Shown in pieces: positions 44,630-53,672 of a DNA stretch of 64,000 bases (positions are counted from its first letter, which is position 1; every line of letters begins with the position of its first letter). The stretch is taken from assembly GCF_001441615.1 (NCBI RefSeq), contig NZ_LAXJ01000008.1, forward strand, positions 1 through 64,000. Reading direction: 5' to 3'. The notes beneath the pieces were generated by a model. That model was not told the DNA's origin. It ran no database searches and was given only the letters and a program-made list of their open reading frames with translations. This DNA comes from Roseovarius atlanticus. Lineage in GTDB: Bacteria; Pseudomonadota; Alphaproteobacteria; Rhodobacterales; Rhodobacteraceae. Position numbers and translations under genes: made by a program.

Positions 44630-45553
44630 TCACTGCGAGGCATGGAACATGCGGCCCAGCGAGCCGGGCGCGCGGGATTTGTCGCCCGACATGATGACCA
44701 GCACGAGGATGGTCATCAAGTAGGGCGACATGGAGAGGTATTCGACGGGGATCGGGATGCCGGTAGGCTGAAGATTGAGTTGCAGCACCGAGATGCCGCC
44801 GAAAAGCCAGGCGCCCAGAAGAACGCGGCCGGCCTTCCAGCTGGCGAAGACGACCAGCGCGAGCGCGATCCAGCCGTAGCCGGCGGTCATGCCTTCGGTC
44901 CATTGCGGCACGCGCACGAGGGAAAGGTAAGCGCCACCGAGCCCCGCGCAGGCGCCGCCGAAGAGGATCGCCATAAGCCGCACGCGCACGACCTTGTAGC
45001 CCAGCGCGTGGGCGGCGTCGTGGTTCTCGCCCACCGCGCGCAGGATGAGGCCCGCTCGGGTGTATTTCAGCATCGCCCAGACGGCGGCGACAAGCGCGAG
45101 GGCGAGATAGACCATGAGGTCGTGGGAAAAGAGAATGGGGCCGACGATGGGCAGGTCCGAGAGGACGGGGATGTCGAGGGCGCGGGTGGGCGGCGGCTTG
45201 ATACCCTGATAGCCCTGACCCAGAAGCGCGCTGAGGCCCAGCCCGAATAGGGTGAGGGCAAGTCCCGAGGCGACTTGGTTGGCCAGTGCGAATTGCGTCA
45301 GGACGCCGAAGAGCAAGGAAAGAACGGCCCCGCCAAGGGCTGCCGCCACGAAGCCGATGAACGGCGAGCCGGTGTTGACCGCGATGGCGAAGCCGCAGAT
45401 CGCGCCGGTGATCATCATGCCCTCGACCCCGAGGTTGAGCACGCCTGCGCGCTCCACCACCAACTCGCCCAGCGCGGCCAGAAGGATGGGTGTGGAGGCC
45501 ACGATGAGCGCGGCCAAAAGCAGGATGGGGTCGATAGCGGAGAGGTCCATCAT
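44630..45553 (-). CDS. ABC importer permease (BMP/nucleoside type) 2
   Basis: A 307-residue inner-membrane permease of the branched-chain/ribose superfamily with about nine hydrophobic segments. The coupling-type block is GENHDAAHALGYKVVRVRL, followed by LFGGACAGLGGAYLSL, typical of NupQ/YufQ subunits. Its start overlaps the stop of the small membrane gene at 45,550 by ATGA. Works with the permease at 45,915, the ATPase at 47,088 and the BMP protein. Confidence 0.92.
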   Translation of the reverse strand: MMDLSAIDPILLLAALIVASTPILLAALGELVVERAGVLNLGVEGMMITGAICGFAIAVNTGSPFIGFVAAALGGAVLSLLFGVLTQFALANQVASGLALTLFGLGLSALLGQGYQGIKPPPTRALDIPVLSDLPIVGPILFSHDLMVYLALALVAAVWAMLKYTRAGLILRAVGENHDAAHALGYKVVRVRLMAILFGGACAGLGGAYLSLVRVPQWTEGMTAGYGWIALALVVFASWKAGRVLLGAWLFGGISVLQLNLQPTGIPIPVEYLSMSPYLMTILVLVIMSGDKSRAPGSLGRMFHASQ

Positions 45554-45915
45554 TGCGACCCCTCTGGATTCAGTTCGGCAGCCTCTTCACGTTGAAGCGC
45601 AACACCCTCAATCTCTTCGAATTGTGGGTCCGCAATGTAAAGGCCGATCAGAGAACCGAACAGGCCACCGACCCAGAAGCCGCAGAAATCCGTCAAGTAA
45701 ACCAGAAACTTTGAGTTTGGTGTGAATAACAAAAGAGCGAGAAAGCCGCCGAACGGCACACCGAGGATTGCAAAAAATAGCCAACCCACCTGCGGCTCTA
45801 CGACCAATAGCGTAAACAGCAAGGGTAGGACATTGAGTTGCGTAAAGGACAGCACAAACAAGATTAGAATGCTCAGGCCTGTGGCAATGGAGAATCTTCT
45901 GAGAAAGATGTTCAT
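45550..45915 (-). CDS. Small membrane protein inserted in the importer operon
   Basis: A 121-residue protein of unknown family with three to four hydrophobic segments (ATGLSILILFVLSFTQLNVL, WLFFAILGVPFGGFLALLL, FWVGGLFGSLIGLYIA) and an acidic cytosolic-type tail. It overlaps both flanking permease genes by ATGA, so it must be translated in step with them. BMP-type importers normally have only four components. Its codon use looks less GC-rich than its neighbours, suggesting later arrival. It may be an accessory subunit or regulator. Confidence 0.75.
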   Translation of the reverse strand: MNIFLRRFSIATGLSILILFVLSFTQLNVLPLLFTLLVVEPQVGWLFFAILGVPFGGFLALLLFTPNSKFLVYLTDFCGFWVGGLFGSLIGLYIADPQFEEIEGVALQREEAAELNPEGSQ

Positions 45916-46997
45916 CACACCACCTCCGTCGTTTTCCACCGCAGGCGGAAATGGGTCAGCACGTCCACGGCCAGCAGGAAGAAGAGCAGCATCCCCTGGA
46001 ACATCTGTATGGCGGCGGCGGGCAGGCCAAGATTGGATTCGGCAGCTTCGCCGCCAATGTAGGTCAGCGCCATCAAGAGCCCGGCCAGCAGGATACCGAT
46101 CGGGTGCAGGCGACCCAGGAAGGCCACGATGATGGCGGTGAAGCCGTAGCCCACGTTGAACTCGATATTGATCTGGCCCGCGGGGCCCGCGACCTCGAAC
46201 ATTCCGGCAAGGCCCGCCAGCGCGCCGGAGAGGCCAAGGCAGATCAGTGTCAGGCGGGCCGGGTTCACGCCTGCAAAGCGCGCGGCGCGGGGGGCTTGCC
46301 CCGCCAGCCTGATGTGAAAGCCCAGCATGTGCCGGGCGAGCAGGATATAGGCGAATATCACGGCGATCATCGCAGCCACCACACCCCAGTGGATGCCGGT
46401 ATCGGCGAAGATCTCGGCGTTATGGGCCGACGGATAGTCGCGCAGGTTTCGCGAGCCGGGAAAGCCGCGGCCCTCGGGGTTGCGCAAGAGGCCCAGCGAC
46501 ATTTTGGCCAGCAGTTGCTCGGCCACGTAGACCAGCATCAGCGAGACGAGGATCTCGTTGGTGCCGAAGCGCACCTTGAGAAGGCCCGGGATCATCGCCC
46601 AGGCCCAGCCGCCCAGCGCGCCCGCGACGACCATCAGCGGGAAGATCAGGGCGGACTCGGCAGGATAGAAGGCCAGCCCCACGCCCGCGCCGGTGAGCGC
46701 GCCGATGATGTACTGCCCCTCGGCGCCGATGTTCCAGATGTTCGCCCGAAAGCCCAGGGCGAGACCGATGGCGATGAGGATCAGCGGCGCGGCCTTTACC
46801 AGCAGCTGCGGGCGGTAGTAGAAGGCAAACTCGCCGAAGAGCGGATCCCAGAAGATCGTGCGGATGGCCGCGACCGGGTCCTGGCCCAGGGCCGCGAACA
46901 TCGCGCCGCCGGCGATCATGGTGATCAGCACCGCCAGCACCGGGGCCAGGGCGGACCACGTGCGGGAGGGTTGGGGGCGGCGCTCGAGTTTCAGCAC
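45915..46997 (-). CDS. ABC importer permease (BMP/nucleoside type) 1
   Basis: A 360-residue inner-membrane permease of the NupP/YufP type with about ten hydrophobic segments. Recognisable blocks are GFRANIWNIGAEGQYIIGAL, RFGTNEILVSLMLVYVAEQL and GQAPRAARFAGVNPARL. It heads the membrane part of the operon and is 90 nt after the ATPase gene. The stop overlaps the start of the small membrane gene. Confidence 0.92.
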   Translation of the reverse strand: MLKLERRPQPSRTWSALAPVLAVLITMIAGGAMFAALGQDPVAAIRTIFWDPLFGEFAFYYRPQLLVKAAPLILIAIGLALGFRANIWNIGAEGQYIIGALTGAGVGLAFYPAESALIFPLMVVAGALGGWAWAMIPGLLKVRFGTNEILVSLMLVYVAEQLLAKMSLGLLRNPEGRGFPGSRNLRDYPSAHNAEIFADTGIHWGVVAAMIAVIFAYILLARHMLGFHIRLAGQAPRAARFAGVNPARLTLICLGLSGALAGLAGMFEVAGPAGQINIEFNVGYGFTAIIVAFLGRLHPIGILLAGLLMALTYIGGEAAESNLGLPAAAIQMFQGMLLFFLLAVDVLTHFRLRWKTTEVV

Positions 46998-47038
46998 GGG
47001 GTGCGTCCTGTGCAGGGGGCGAAATGCCGTGTCTTCCT

Positions 47039-47065
47039 CTGGCCGAAAATATCCCCGCCGGAGGC
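47039..47065. repeat. Rhodobacteraceae-type intergenic repeat
   Basis: The segment with GGCCGAAAATATCCCCGCCG followed by gaggc, in the 90-bp gap between ATPase and permease genes. The sequence GCCTCCGGCGGGGATATTTT recurs in intergenic DNA of many roseobacters, as I recall. Its role is unknown. Confidence 0.45.
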
Positions 47066-47087
47066 AAGATACTCTTTGTACGCGGTC

Positions 47088-48605
47088 TCAGACATGCGCC
47101 ACCTCCATGTCATGCGCGCCGCCCATCATCAGGCCGACCTGCTCGGTCGTGAGGGCGGCAGTGGGGTGGATGTCCGACAGGCAGCCGGCGTTGAGCGCGG
47201 CGAAACGGTCGGAGATCTGCATCAGCTCGTCAAGGTCCTGGCTGATCACCAGGATGGCGGCGCCTTTGGCGGCAAGGTCCATCAGCGCCTGCCGGATGAA
47301 AGCGGCGGCGGCGGCGTCGACCCCCCATGTGGGCTGGTTGACGATCAGCACCTCGGGGTCGTGCGCCATCTCGCGGCCGATGACGAATTTTTGCAGGTTG
47401 CCACCGGACAGGGCGCGCACGGCGGTGTTCGGCCCCGGCGTGCGCACGTCGAAGGCGGCGATGACCTTCTCGGCAAAGCCTTGCGCACGAGGCCAGTGGA
47501 GGAAGCCGCGGTTGGAGAGGTTCTGCTTGGTGGCGCCGGTGAGCAGGGTGTTTTCGGTCAGGCTCATCTCGGGCGCGGCGGCGTGGCCCAGCCGTTCCTC
47601 GGGGGCGGCGAAGAGACCGAGGTCGCGGCGGGCCTGCGGGGGCAGGCGGCCGATGGGGGTGTCGTCGAGGCGCAGGGCGCCTTGCGGCACGGGCAACTCG
47701 CCGGAAAGCGCGGCGAGGAGTTCGTCCTGTCCGTTGCCCGCGACGCCGCCGATGCCGAGGATTTCGCCCGCGTGCAGCGTGAGGGAGACGTCCTTGAGAG
47801 ACGTGCCGAAGGCCGAGGGCGCGCGGACCGAGAGGGCGTCGAGCGTGAGGCGCGCCTTTCCGGGCGAGGTGTCGCGCCGGGCGGGGGTGGCGAAGGCGCT
47901 GCCGACCATCATTTCGGCCATGGCCTGCGCGGTGGTCTGCGCGGGATCGCAGGTGCCCACGTTTCGGCCCCGGCGCAGAACGGTGGCGCGGTCGCAGAGC
48001 GTGCGGATCTCTTCCAGCTTGTGGGAGATATAGAGGATCGCCACGCCTTCGGAGGTGAGTTTGCGCAAGGTCTCGAACAGGATCGCGACCTCTTGCGGGG
48101 TCAGGACCGAGGTGGGTTCGTCCATGATCAGCAGGCGGGGTTCCTGCAAGAGACAGCGGATGATCTCGACCCGCTGGCGTTCGCCGGCCGAGAGGTCGCC
48201 CACGGTACGGGTGGGGTCGAGCGGCAGGCCGTAGGTTTCCGAGACCTCGCGGATGCGGGCGGCGAGGGTGCGCATGGGCGGCGGGGTTTCCATGCCGAGC
48301 GCGACGTTTTCGGCCACGGTGAGCGCGTCGAAGAGCGAGAAGTGCTGGAACACCATGGCGACACCCTGACGGCGCGCGTCGCTGGGCTCGGACGGTGTGA
48401 AGGGTGATCCATGCAAGTGCATGGTTCCGCTGTCGGGCTTGACCAGTCCGTAGATCATCTTGACCAGCGTGGATTTGCCCGCGCCGTTTTCGCCCAGCAG
48501 GGCGTGGACCTCGCCCGCGCGGATGTCGAAGCTGACGTCCTCGTTGGCGACCACGCCGGGATAGGCCTTGGTCAGCCCTTCGATGCTGAGCAGCGGTTCC
48601 GTCAC
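47088..48605 (-). CDS. ABC importer ATPase, two-domain (BMP/nucleoside type)
   Basis: A 505-residue double ATP-binding subunit (RbsA/NupO type). First domain: Walker A GENGAGKST (about 38-46), signature LSAGERQRVEI, Walker B RLLIMDEPTSVLTP. Second domain: degenerate Walker A GIGGVAGNGQDELL, signature LSGGNLQKFVI. One good and one weak site is normal for this class. First gene of the importer operon and divergent from dnaE over a 166-bp promoter region. Confidence 0.94.
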   Translation of the reverse strand: MTEPLLSIEGLTKAYPGVVANEDVSFDIRAGEVHALLGENGAGKSTLVKMIYGLVKPDSGTMHLHGSPFTPSEPSDARRQGVAMVFQHFSLFDALTVAENVALGMETPPPMRTLAARIREVSETYGLPLDPTRTVGDLSAGERQRVEIIRCLLQEPRLLIMDEPTSVLTPQEVAILFETLRKLTSEGVAILYISHKLEEIRTLCDRATVLRRGRNVGTCDPAQTTAQAMAEMMVGSAFATPARRDTSPGKARLTLDALSVRAPSAFGTSLKDVSLTLHAGEILGIGGVAGNGQDELLAALSGELPVPQGALRLDDTPIGRLPPQARRDLGLFAAPEERLGHAAAPEMSLTENTLLTGATKQNLSNRGFLHWPRAQGFAEKVIAAFDVRTPGPNTAVRALSGGNLQKFVIGREMAHDPEVLIVNQPTWGVDAAAAAFIRQALMDLAAKGAAILVISQDLDELMQISDRFAALNAGCLSDIHPTAALTTEQVGLMMGGAHDMEVAHV

Positions 48606-48771
48606 GCGCCGTTGTCCCCCCGGTTTCGCGGTCCCCCGTCCCTGTTAGCGCAAGGCGGGCGGGAACGGCAATGGCGCGTGTGGGATACGCGGCGTCGGTC
48701 GGGCGCGCGTGATGCGGATTTGGGCAGATGTCGGGCTTGGCGGCGGGGGCGGCGCTGGATAGTGTGGCGGC

Positions 48772-51700
48772 ATGAGCAGTTCCCCCCGATTCATCCACCT
48801 TCGCGTCCATACCGAGTACTCCCTGCTGGAAGGGGCGGTGCGGCTGAAAAAGCTGGCCGATCTTTGCACCCGGCACCAGATGCCCGCGGTGGCCGTGACC
48901 GACACCAACAACATGTTCGCCGCGCTGGAATTCTCCGTCACCGCGCAGGGGGCGGGGGTGCAGCCGATCATGGGCTGCCAGATGGACCTGGAATACATGA
49001 CGCCCGAGCCGGGCAAGCGGCCGGTGCCGCCCGCGCCGGTGGTTCTGCTGGCGCAGAACGAGGAAGGCTACGAGAACCTGATGAAGCTCAATTCCGCGCT
49101 GTATCTGCGCGGGGACGGGCAGCTGGCGCATCTGACGGTGGAGGATCTGGAGGCGCATGGGGCGTCGGTGATCTGTCTGACCGGCGGGCCGGAGGGGGCC
49201 GTGGGCAAGCTCTTGCAACTGGGTCAGCGCCCGGCGGCGGAGGCGTTGATGCAGAAGCTGGCGGGGATCTTCGGGGATCGGCTTTACGTGGAGTTGCAAA
49301 GGCATCGGGGCGAGGCGGGCGTGCCGGAGGCGGAAGCCAAGACCGAGCGCGGGTTCGTCGAGATGGCCTACGCCATGGAGCTGCCGCTGGTGGCGACGAA
49401 CGACGTCTATTTCCCCGAAGCCAAGATGTACGAGGCGCATGACGCGATGATCTGCGTCGCGGAAGGGGCTTACGTGGACCAGTCCGAGCCGCGGCGGCGG
49501 CTGACGGCGGAGCATTATTTCAAGTCGCCCGCCGAGATGGCGACGCTGTTCGCCGACTTGCCCGAGGCACTGGAGAACACGGTGGAGATCGCGCGGCGCT
49601 GTGCCTTTGGCGCGTATCGGCGCGACCCGATCCTGCCCAGGTTCGCCGATGACGAGGTGGACGAGTTGCGGCGGCAGGCCAAGGAAGGCCTGAAGGAGCG
49701 ACTGGCGGTCATTCCCCATGCGGCGCCGGTCGAGGAGTACGAGAAGCGGCTGGAATTCGAGCTGGGGATCATCGAGGGGATGGGCTTCCCGGGTTACTTC
49801 CTGATCGTGGCCGATTTCATCAAGTGGGCGAAGGATCATGACATCCCGGTGGGGCCGGGGCGTGGGTCTGGCGCGGGCAGCCTCGTGGCCTATGCGCTGA
49901 CGATCACGGACCTCGACCCGCTGCGCTATAGCCTGCTGTTCGAGCGGTTCCTGAACCCGGAACGTGTGTCGATGCCCGACTTCGACATCGACTTCTGCAT
50001 GGATCGCCGGGAAGAGGTGATCCAATACGTGCAGGGCAAGTACGGTCGCGACAAGGTGGGGCAGATCATCACCTTCGGTGCGCTTTTGTCCAAGGCCGCG
50101 GTGCGCGATATCGGGCGGGTGTTGCAGATGCCTTACGGCCAGGTGGACCGCCTGTCGAAGATGATCCCGGTGGAGGGGGTGAAGCCCGTTTCCATCGAGA
50201 AGGCGCTGGCGCAGGAGGATCGTCTGCGCGAGGAGGCGCGCAACGAGGAGGTCGTGGACCGCCTGCTGAAATACGGGATGCAGGTGGAGGGGCTCTTGCG
50301 CAACGCCTCGACCCACGCGGCGGGCGTGGTGATCGGGGATCGCTCCTTGGATGAGCTGGTGCCTTTGTACCAGGACCCGCGGTCGGACATGCCGGCGACG
50401 CAGTTCAACATGAAATGGGTCGAGCAGGCAGGGCTGGTGAAGTTCGACTTTCTGGGGCTGAAGACGCTGACGGTGATCCAGAACGCGATCGAGCAGATCC
50501 ATGCAGGCGGGCGGGATTTGCATACCGCCGCCGATGGGAGCCGGATCTACGAGCCCAACGAGGGGGCCGAGAACGATATCGGGCAGATCCCGCTGGATGA
50601 CGAAAAGACCTATGCGCTTTATGCCAAGGCCAAGACGGTGGCGGTGTTCCAGGTGGAAAGCTCGGGCATGATGGATGCGCTGAAGCGGATGAAGCCCACC
50701 TGCATCGAGGATATCGTGGCGCTTGTGGCGCTCTACCGGCCCGGGCCGATGGAGAACATCCCGAAATACTGCGAGGTGAAGAACGGCCTGAGCGAGCGCG
50801 ATTACCTGCACAAGTCGGTGGACCATATCCTGGACGAGACGCAGGGCATCATCGTCTACCAGGAACAGGTGATGCAGATCGCTCAGGAGATGGCCGGGTA
50901 TTCCCTGGGCGGTGCGGACCTTTTGCGCCGGGCCATGGGCAAGAAGATCCAGGAGGCGATGGATGCCGAGCGGCCCAAGTTCATCGCGGGGGCCAAGGAA
51001 AACGGGGTCGATGACGCCAAGGCGCTGGAGGTCTGGAACCTTCTGGACAAGTTCGCCAACTACGGCTTCAACAAGTCGCACGCGGCGGCCTACGCGGTGG
51101 TCAGTTACCAGACGGCATGGCTGAAGACCAACCATCCGGTGGAGTTCATGGCCGGGGTGATGAACTGCGATATCCACTTGACCGACAAGCTGGCCATCTA
51201 TTTCGAGGAAGTGAAGAAGGGGCTGGAATTGCCCTGGGCGCCGCCTTGTGTGAACCGGTCCGACGCGACGTTTCAGGTGAAGGACGGCGTGCTGCATTAC
51301 GGGTTGGGCGCGCTGAAGAACGTGGGCGTCGAGGCGATGCGGCTGATCGTGGCGGCGCGGCGTGAGGGCTGCGAGGAGGCCCCGGATCAGGTCCGGGGCG
51401 GGGGCGACGAGAAGCCGTTCGTGACGCTCTATGATTTTGCCCGGCGCGTGGACCTGAAGGCGGTGGGCAAGCGACCCTTGGAGATGCTGGCGCGGTCGGG
51501 GGCGTTCGATGAACTGGACCGCAACCGGCGGCGGGTCTTCGACAGCCTGGAGGCGCTGATGCGTTATTCGGCGGCGATCCACGAGCAGAAGGGCTCGGCG
51601 CAGGTGTCGCTATTCGGCGAGGCGGGCGAGGACCTGCCGGAGCCGCGGCTCAGTCCGGTCGAGGACTGGCTGCCGGCGGAGCGGCTGACCGAGGAATATG

Positions 51701-52320
51701 CCGCTGTGGGCTTTTACTTGTCGGGGCATCCGCTGGACGACTACATGGCGGCGCTGAAGCGCAAGGACGTCAAGACGCTGGACGAGGTCAACGAGCTGGC
51801 GGCGCGGTCGGGCGCGGTAGTGGCCAAGATGGCGGGTGTCGTGGCCGGGCGGCAGGAGCGCAAGTCGGCGCGGGGCAACCGCTTTGCCTTCGTGCAGCTG
51901 AGCGATGTCACGGGCGGTTACGAGGTGACGATGTTCTCGGACACGCTGGAGGTGGCGCGCGAGCATCTGGAGACCGGCAACCAGGTGGTGATCGTGGTCG
52001 AGGCGACGATGGAAAGCGACCAGCTGAAGCTGTTGGCGCGGTCGGTGCAGCCCGCCGATGCGGTGGTCGCGGATGCGGGCGCAAGCGGGCTGAAGATCTT
52101 CGTCGACAGCGAGGCCGCCATCGGGTCGGTCGCGCAGGTGCTGACCAACGCGCCGGCGACGGCGGCGCGGGGCGGGCGCGGACCGATCCGGTTCTGCCTG
52201 ATGGACCACGCGCTGCCTGGCGAGGTGGAGATCGACGCGGGCCGCGAGTTTCCGGTGACGCCGCAGATCAAGGGCGCGATCAAGAGCCTTGAGGGCGTGG
52301 TGATGGTCGAGGACCTTTGA
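48772..52320 (+). CDS. dnaE: DNA polymerase III alpha subunit
   Basis: An 1182-residue replicative polymerase. N-terminal PHP domain (FIHLRVHTEYSLLEGAV), catalytic aspartates in MPDFDIDFCMDRR (about 402-408), the palm GPGRGSGAGSLVAY and the C-terminal OB fold (VAGRQERKSARGNRFAFVQL). It is full length for the DnaE1 type. An unusual in-frame insert, EEAPDQVRGGGDE, at about 867-879 is encoded by a palindromic repeat (51,379-51,399). The lipoprotein gene follows after 115 nt. Confidence 0.98.
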   Translation: MSSSPRFIHLRVHTEYSLLEGAVRLKKLADLCTRHQMPAVAVTDTNNMFAALEFSVTAQGAGVQPIMGCQMDLEYMTPEPGKRPVPPAPVVLLAQNEEGYENLMKLNSALYLRGDGQLAHLTVEDLEAHGASVICLTGGPEGAVGKLLQLGQRPAAEALMQKLAGIFGDRLYVELQRHRGEAGVPEAEAKTERGFVEMAYAMELPLVATNDVYFPEAKMYEAHDAMICVAEGAYVDQSEPRRRLTAEHYFKSPAEMATLFADLPEALENTVEIARRCAFGAYRRDPILPRFADDEVDELRRQAKEGLKERLAVIPHAAPVEEYEKRLEFELGIIEGMGFPGYFLIVADFIKWAKDHDIPVGPGRGSGAGSLVAYALTITDLDPLRYSLLFERFLNPERVSMPDFDIDFCMDRREEVIQYVQGKYGRDKVGQIITFGALLSKAAVRDIGRVLQMPYGQVDRLSKMIPVEGVKPVSIEKALAQEDRLREEARNEEVVDRLLKYGMQVEGLLRNASTHAAGVVIGDRSLDELVPLYQDPRSDMPATQFNMKWVEQAGLVKFDFLGLKTLTVIQNAIEQIHAGGRDLHTAADGSRIYEPNEGAENDIGQIPLDDEKTYALYAKAKTVAVFQVESSGMMDALKRMKPTCIEDIVALVALYRPGPMENIPKYCEVKNGLSERDYLHKSVDHILDETQGIIVYQEQVMQIAQEMAGYSLGGADLLRRAMGKKIQEAMDAERPKFIAGAKENGVDDAKALEVWNLLDKFANYGFNKSHAAAYAVVSYQTAWLKTNHPVEFMAGVMNCDIHLTDKLAIYFEEVKKGLELPWAPPCVNRSDATFQVKDGVLHYGLGALKNVGVEAMRLIVAARREGCEEAPDQVRGGGDEKPFVTLYDFARRVDLKAVGKRPLEMLARSGAFDELDRNRRRVFDSLEALMRYSAAIHEQKGSAQVSLFGEAGEDLPEPRLSPVEDWLPAERLTEEYAAVGFYLSGHPLDDYMAALKRKDVKTLDEVNELAARSGAVVAKMAGVVAGRQERKSARGNRFAFVQLSDVTGGYEVTMFSDTLEVAREHLETGNQVVIVVEATMESDQLKLLARSVQPADAVVADAGASGLKIFVDSEAAIGSVAQVLTNAPATAARGGRGPIRFCLMDHALPGEVEIDAGREFPVTPQIKGAIKSLEGVVMVEDL
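51379..51399. repeat. Palindromic repeat inside dnaE, copy C
   Basis: GCCCCGGA and TCCGGGGC form perfect 8-bp arms around TCAGG, the same loop as the intergenic copy at 41,819. It is read in frame as APDQVRG and adds about 13 residues to the polymerase between the VAARREG and KPFVTLYDFARR blocks. Confidence 0.75.
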
Positions 52321-52435
52321 ACCGCCTCGGGTGATTCGGATCGGCAACACTCCACCGGTTCGATGTCGGGCCAGTGGACCGGATCGTGGTTCTGGGCTAG
52401 ATCGTTGGCTGGAAGCGGTGGACCCCGGGAGGACC

Positions 52436-53290
52436 ATGCGGAAAATTGCGTTGATGTGCGTGCTGGCCCTGGCGGGCTGTGGCGCACCGCAGGCCGAAAT
52501 CGGCCGGCTGTCGGAGCAGGACCTGCCCGAGGATGCCCAGACCATGGGCGCGGTGCCCGGACCCGAGGCGCAGCAGGAGGCCGCCGGTGGCGGGTTTCTG
52601 GCGCGGCTCTTGGGCGGCGGCGCACCGAAGGCCCAGGCGGCCGAGCGAGCGCCGGAAGCGGAGGCCGACGGCGCGGAGAAGACGGCCAGCCTGACACCGC
52701 CGGAGACGTATGGCGCGACGCGCGAAGTCGAACCGAAATCACAAAAGCGGGGCCTGTTTGGCCTGCTAGGTGGTGGTGGCAACACGCCCGCGGCGGGTGC
52801 CACGAGCGAGGTCGCGCCGGGTACGGTGCTGCCTTATGGCAAGGTTGCGCGGATCTGCGGGCTGAGCGCCGGGCAGATGGGCCGCAAGGTCGAGACCTAC
52901 CCCGAGCGGCGCGGCACCTATGCGCTTTATGACAGTGCGCCGGGCAGTACGGCGTTGCGGACCTTTTACCTGACCGGGTTCGACGATGGCTGCGCGCGGC
53001 AGTTTTCGGCCGCCGTCGCGGTATTGGCGGGGGCGGAGTCCCACGAGCAGTTGCGGTATGGCCTGCCCGCGGAGGTGCAGCCCTACAGCACCACGGACAA
53101 GGCCTATGAGGACCTCAAGTCGCGGGTGTGCCGGGTGGGCCGGGGCAAGCCGTGCGGCAACCGCATCAACCGGCTGTCGAACGACACGGTGTTTGTCAGC
53201 ATCTACGAACGGTTCGGCAGCAATGCGCAGTGGAACACGGTTCTGGTCTATGACGGGGATGTTCTGGCGCAGGACCGCAAGGGCGGCTAG
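52436..53290 (+). CDS. Hypothetical lipoprotein
   Basis: A 284-residue lipoprotein; the signal MRKIALMCVLALAGCGAP has lipobox LALAGC (Cys 15). A low-complexity Ala/Glu/Gly linker to about residue 120 leads to a compact C-terminal domain (VARICGLSAGQMGRKVETYP, then GFDDGCARQFSAAVAVL and FVSIYERFGSN) with four cysteines. The ATG at 52,436 has a GGGAGGAC site. A Rhodobacteraceae-type outer-membrane or periplasmic protein of unknown role. It follows dnaE in the same direction. Confidence 0.82.
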   Translation: MRKIALMCVLALAGCGAPQAEIGRLSEQDLPEDAQTMGAVPGPEAQQEAAGGGFLARLLGGGAPKAQAAERAPEAEADGAEKTASLTPPETYGATREVEPKSQKRGLFGLLGGGGNTPAAGATSEVAPGTVLPYGKVARICGLSAGQMGRKVETYPERRGTYALYDSAPGSTALRTFYLTGFDDGCARQFSAAVAVLAGAESHEQLRYGLPAEVQPYSTTDKAYEDLKSRVCRVGRGKPCGNRINRLSNDTVFVSIYERFGSNAQWNTVLVYDGDVLAQDRKGG

Positions 53291-53312
53291 AGCCGCAGGC
53301 CCGGGCCGGGCA

Positions 53313-53507
53313 TTACCAGTGGGGCGGGCGGCTGTCGCCGACGACCTCACGGTCGCCGAGCGCCGTTTCGCGCTCGGCCTCGCGTTCCAGCAGAAGCTGA
53401 AGCCGGCGGTTCAGCAGGGCAATCACCGTTTCCTGCCGTGCGACGGTGTCCGACAGGTCGTCCACGGCGCGGGTCAAATGGGCGATTTTCTCTTCAAGCT
53501 CTTGCAT
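53313..53507 (-). CDS. slyX: SlyX-like protein
   Basis: A 64-residue coiled-coil protein (MQELEEKIAHLTRAVDDLSD, then QETVIALLNRRLQLLLE), ending in DSRPPHW, typical of SlyX. It lies between the lipoprotein and hisS but on the minus strand. A longer frame from 54,386 is an antisense shadow of hisS; an in-frame ATG ten codons upstream is possible but not needed. The function of SlyX is not settled. Confidence 0.87.
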   Translation of the reverse strand: MQELEEKIAHLTRAVDDLSDTVARQETVIALLNRRLQLLLEREAERETALGDREVVGDSRPPHW

Positions 53508-53672
53508 ATGCGACCTTGGGGCTGTGTGCCGAAACATGATCAAACCTTGTCTGCCGGTGATCAAGGGGAAAACAAGTGACGCTGGGTCACAGTCGGGCCC
53601 GCGCCGTGCTTGCCCCGCACCCCGCCTTGGGCTAGACCGCGCCGCAAAGCCCTTAGCCAAGGAATTAAGGAC

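Noticed and set aside
45951..48407. 818-codon plus-strand frame
   Set aside because: Antisense to the permease and ATPase of the ABC importer.
47230..51582. Very long open frame (1450 codons) on the minus strand
   Set aside because: It lies antisense to dnaE and in another frame of the ABC ATPase; its Arg/His/Pro-rich, low-complexity translation is typical of GC-rich shadows.
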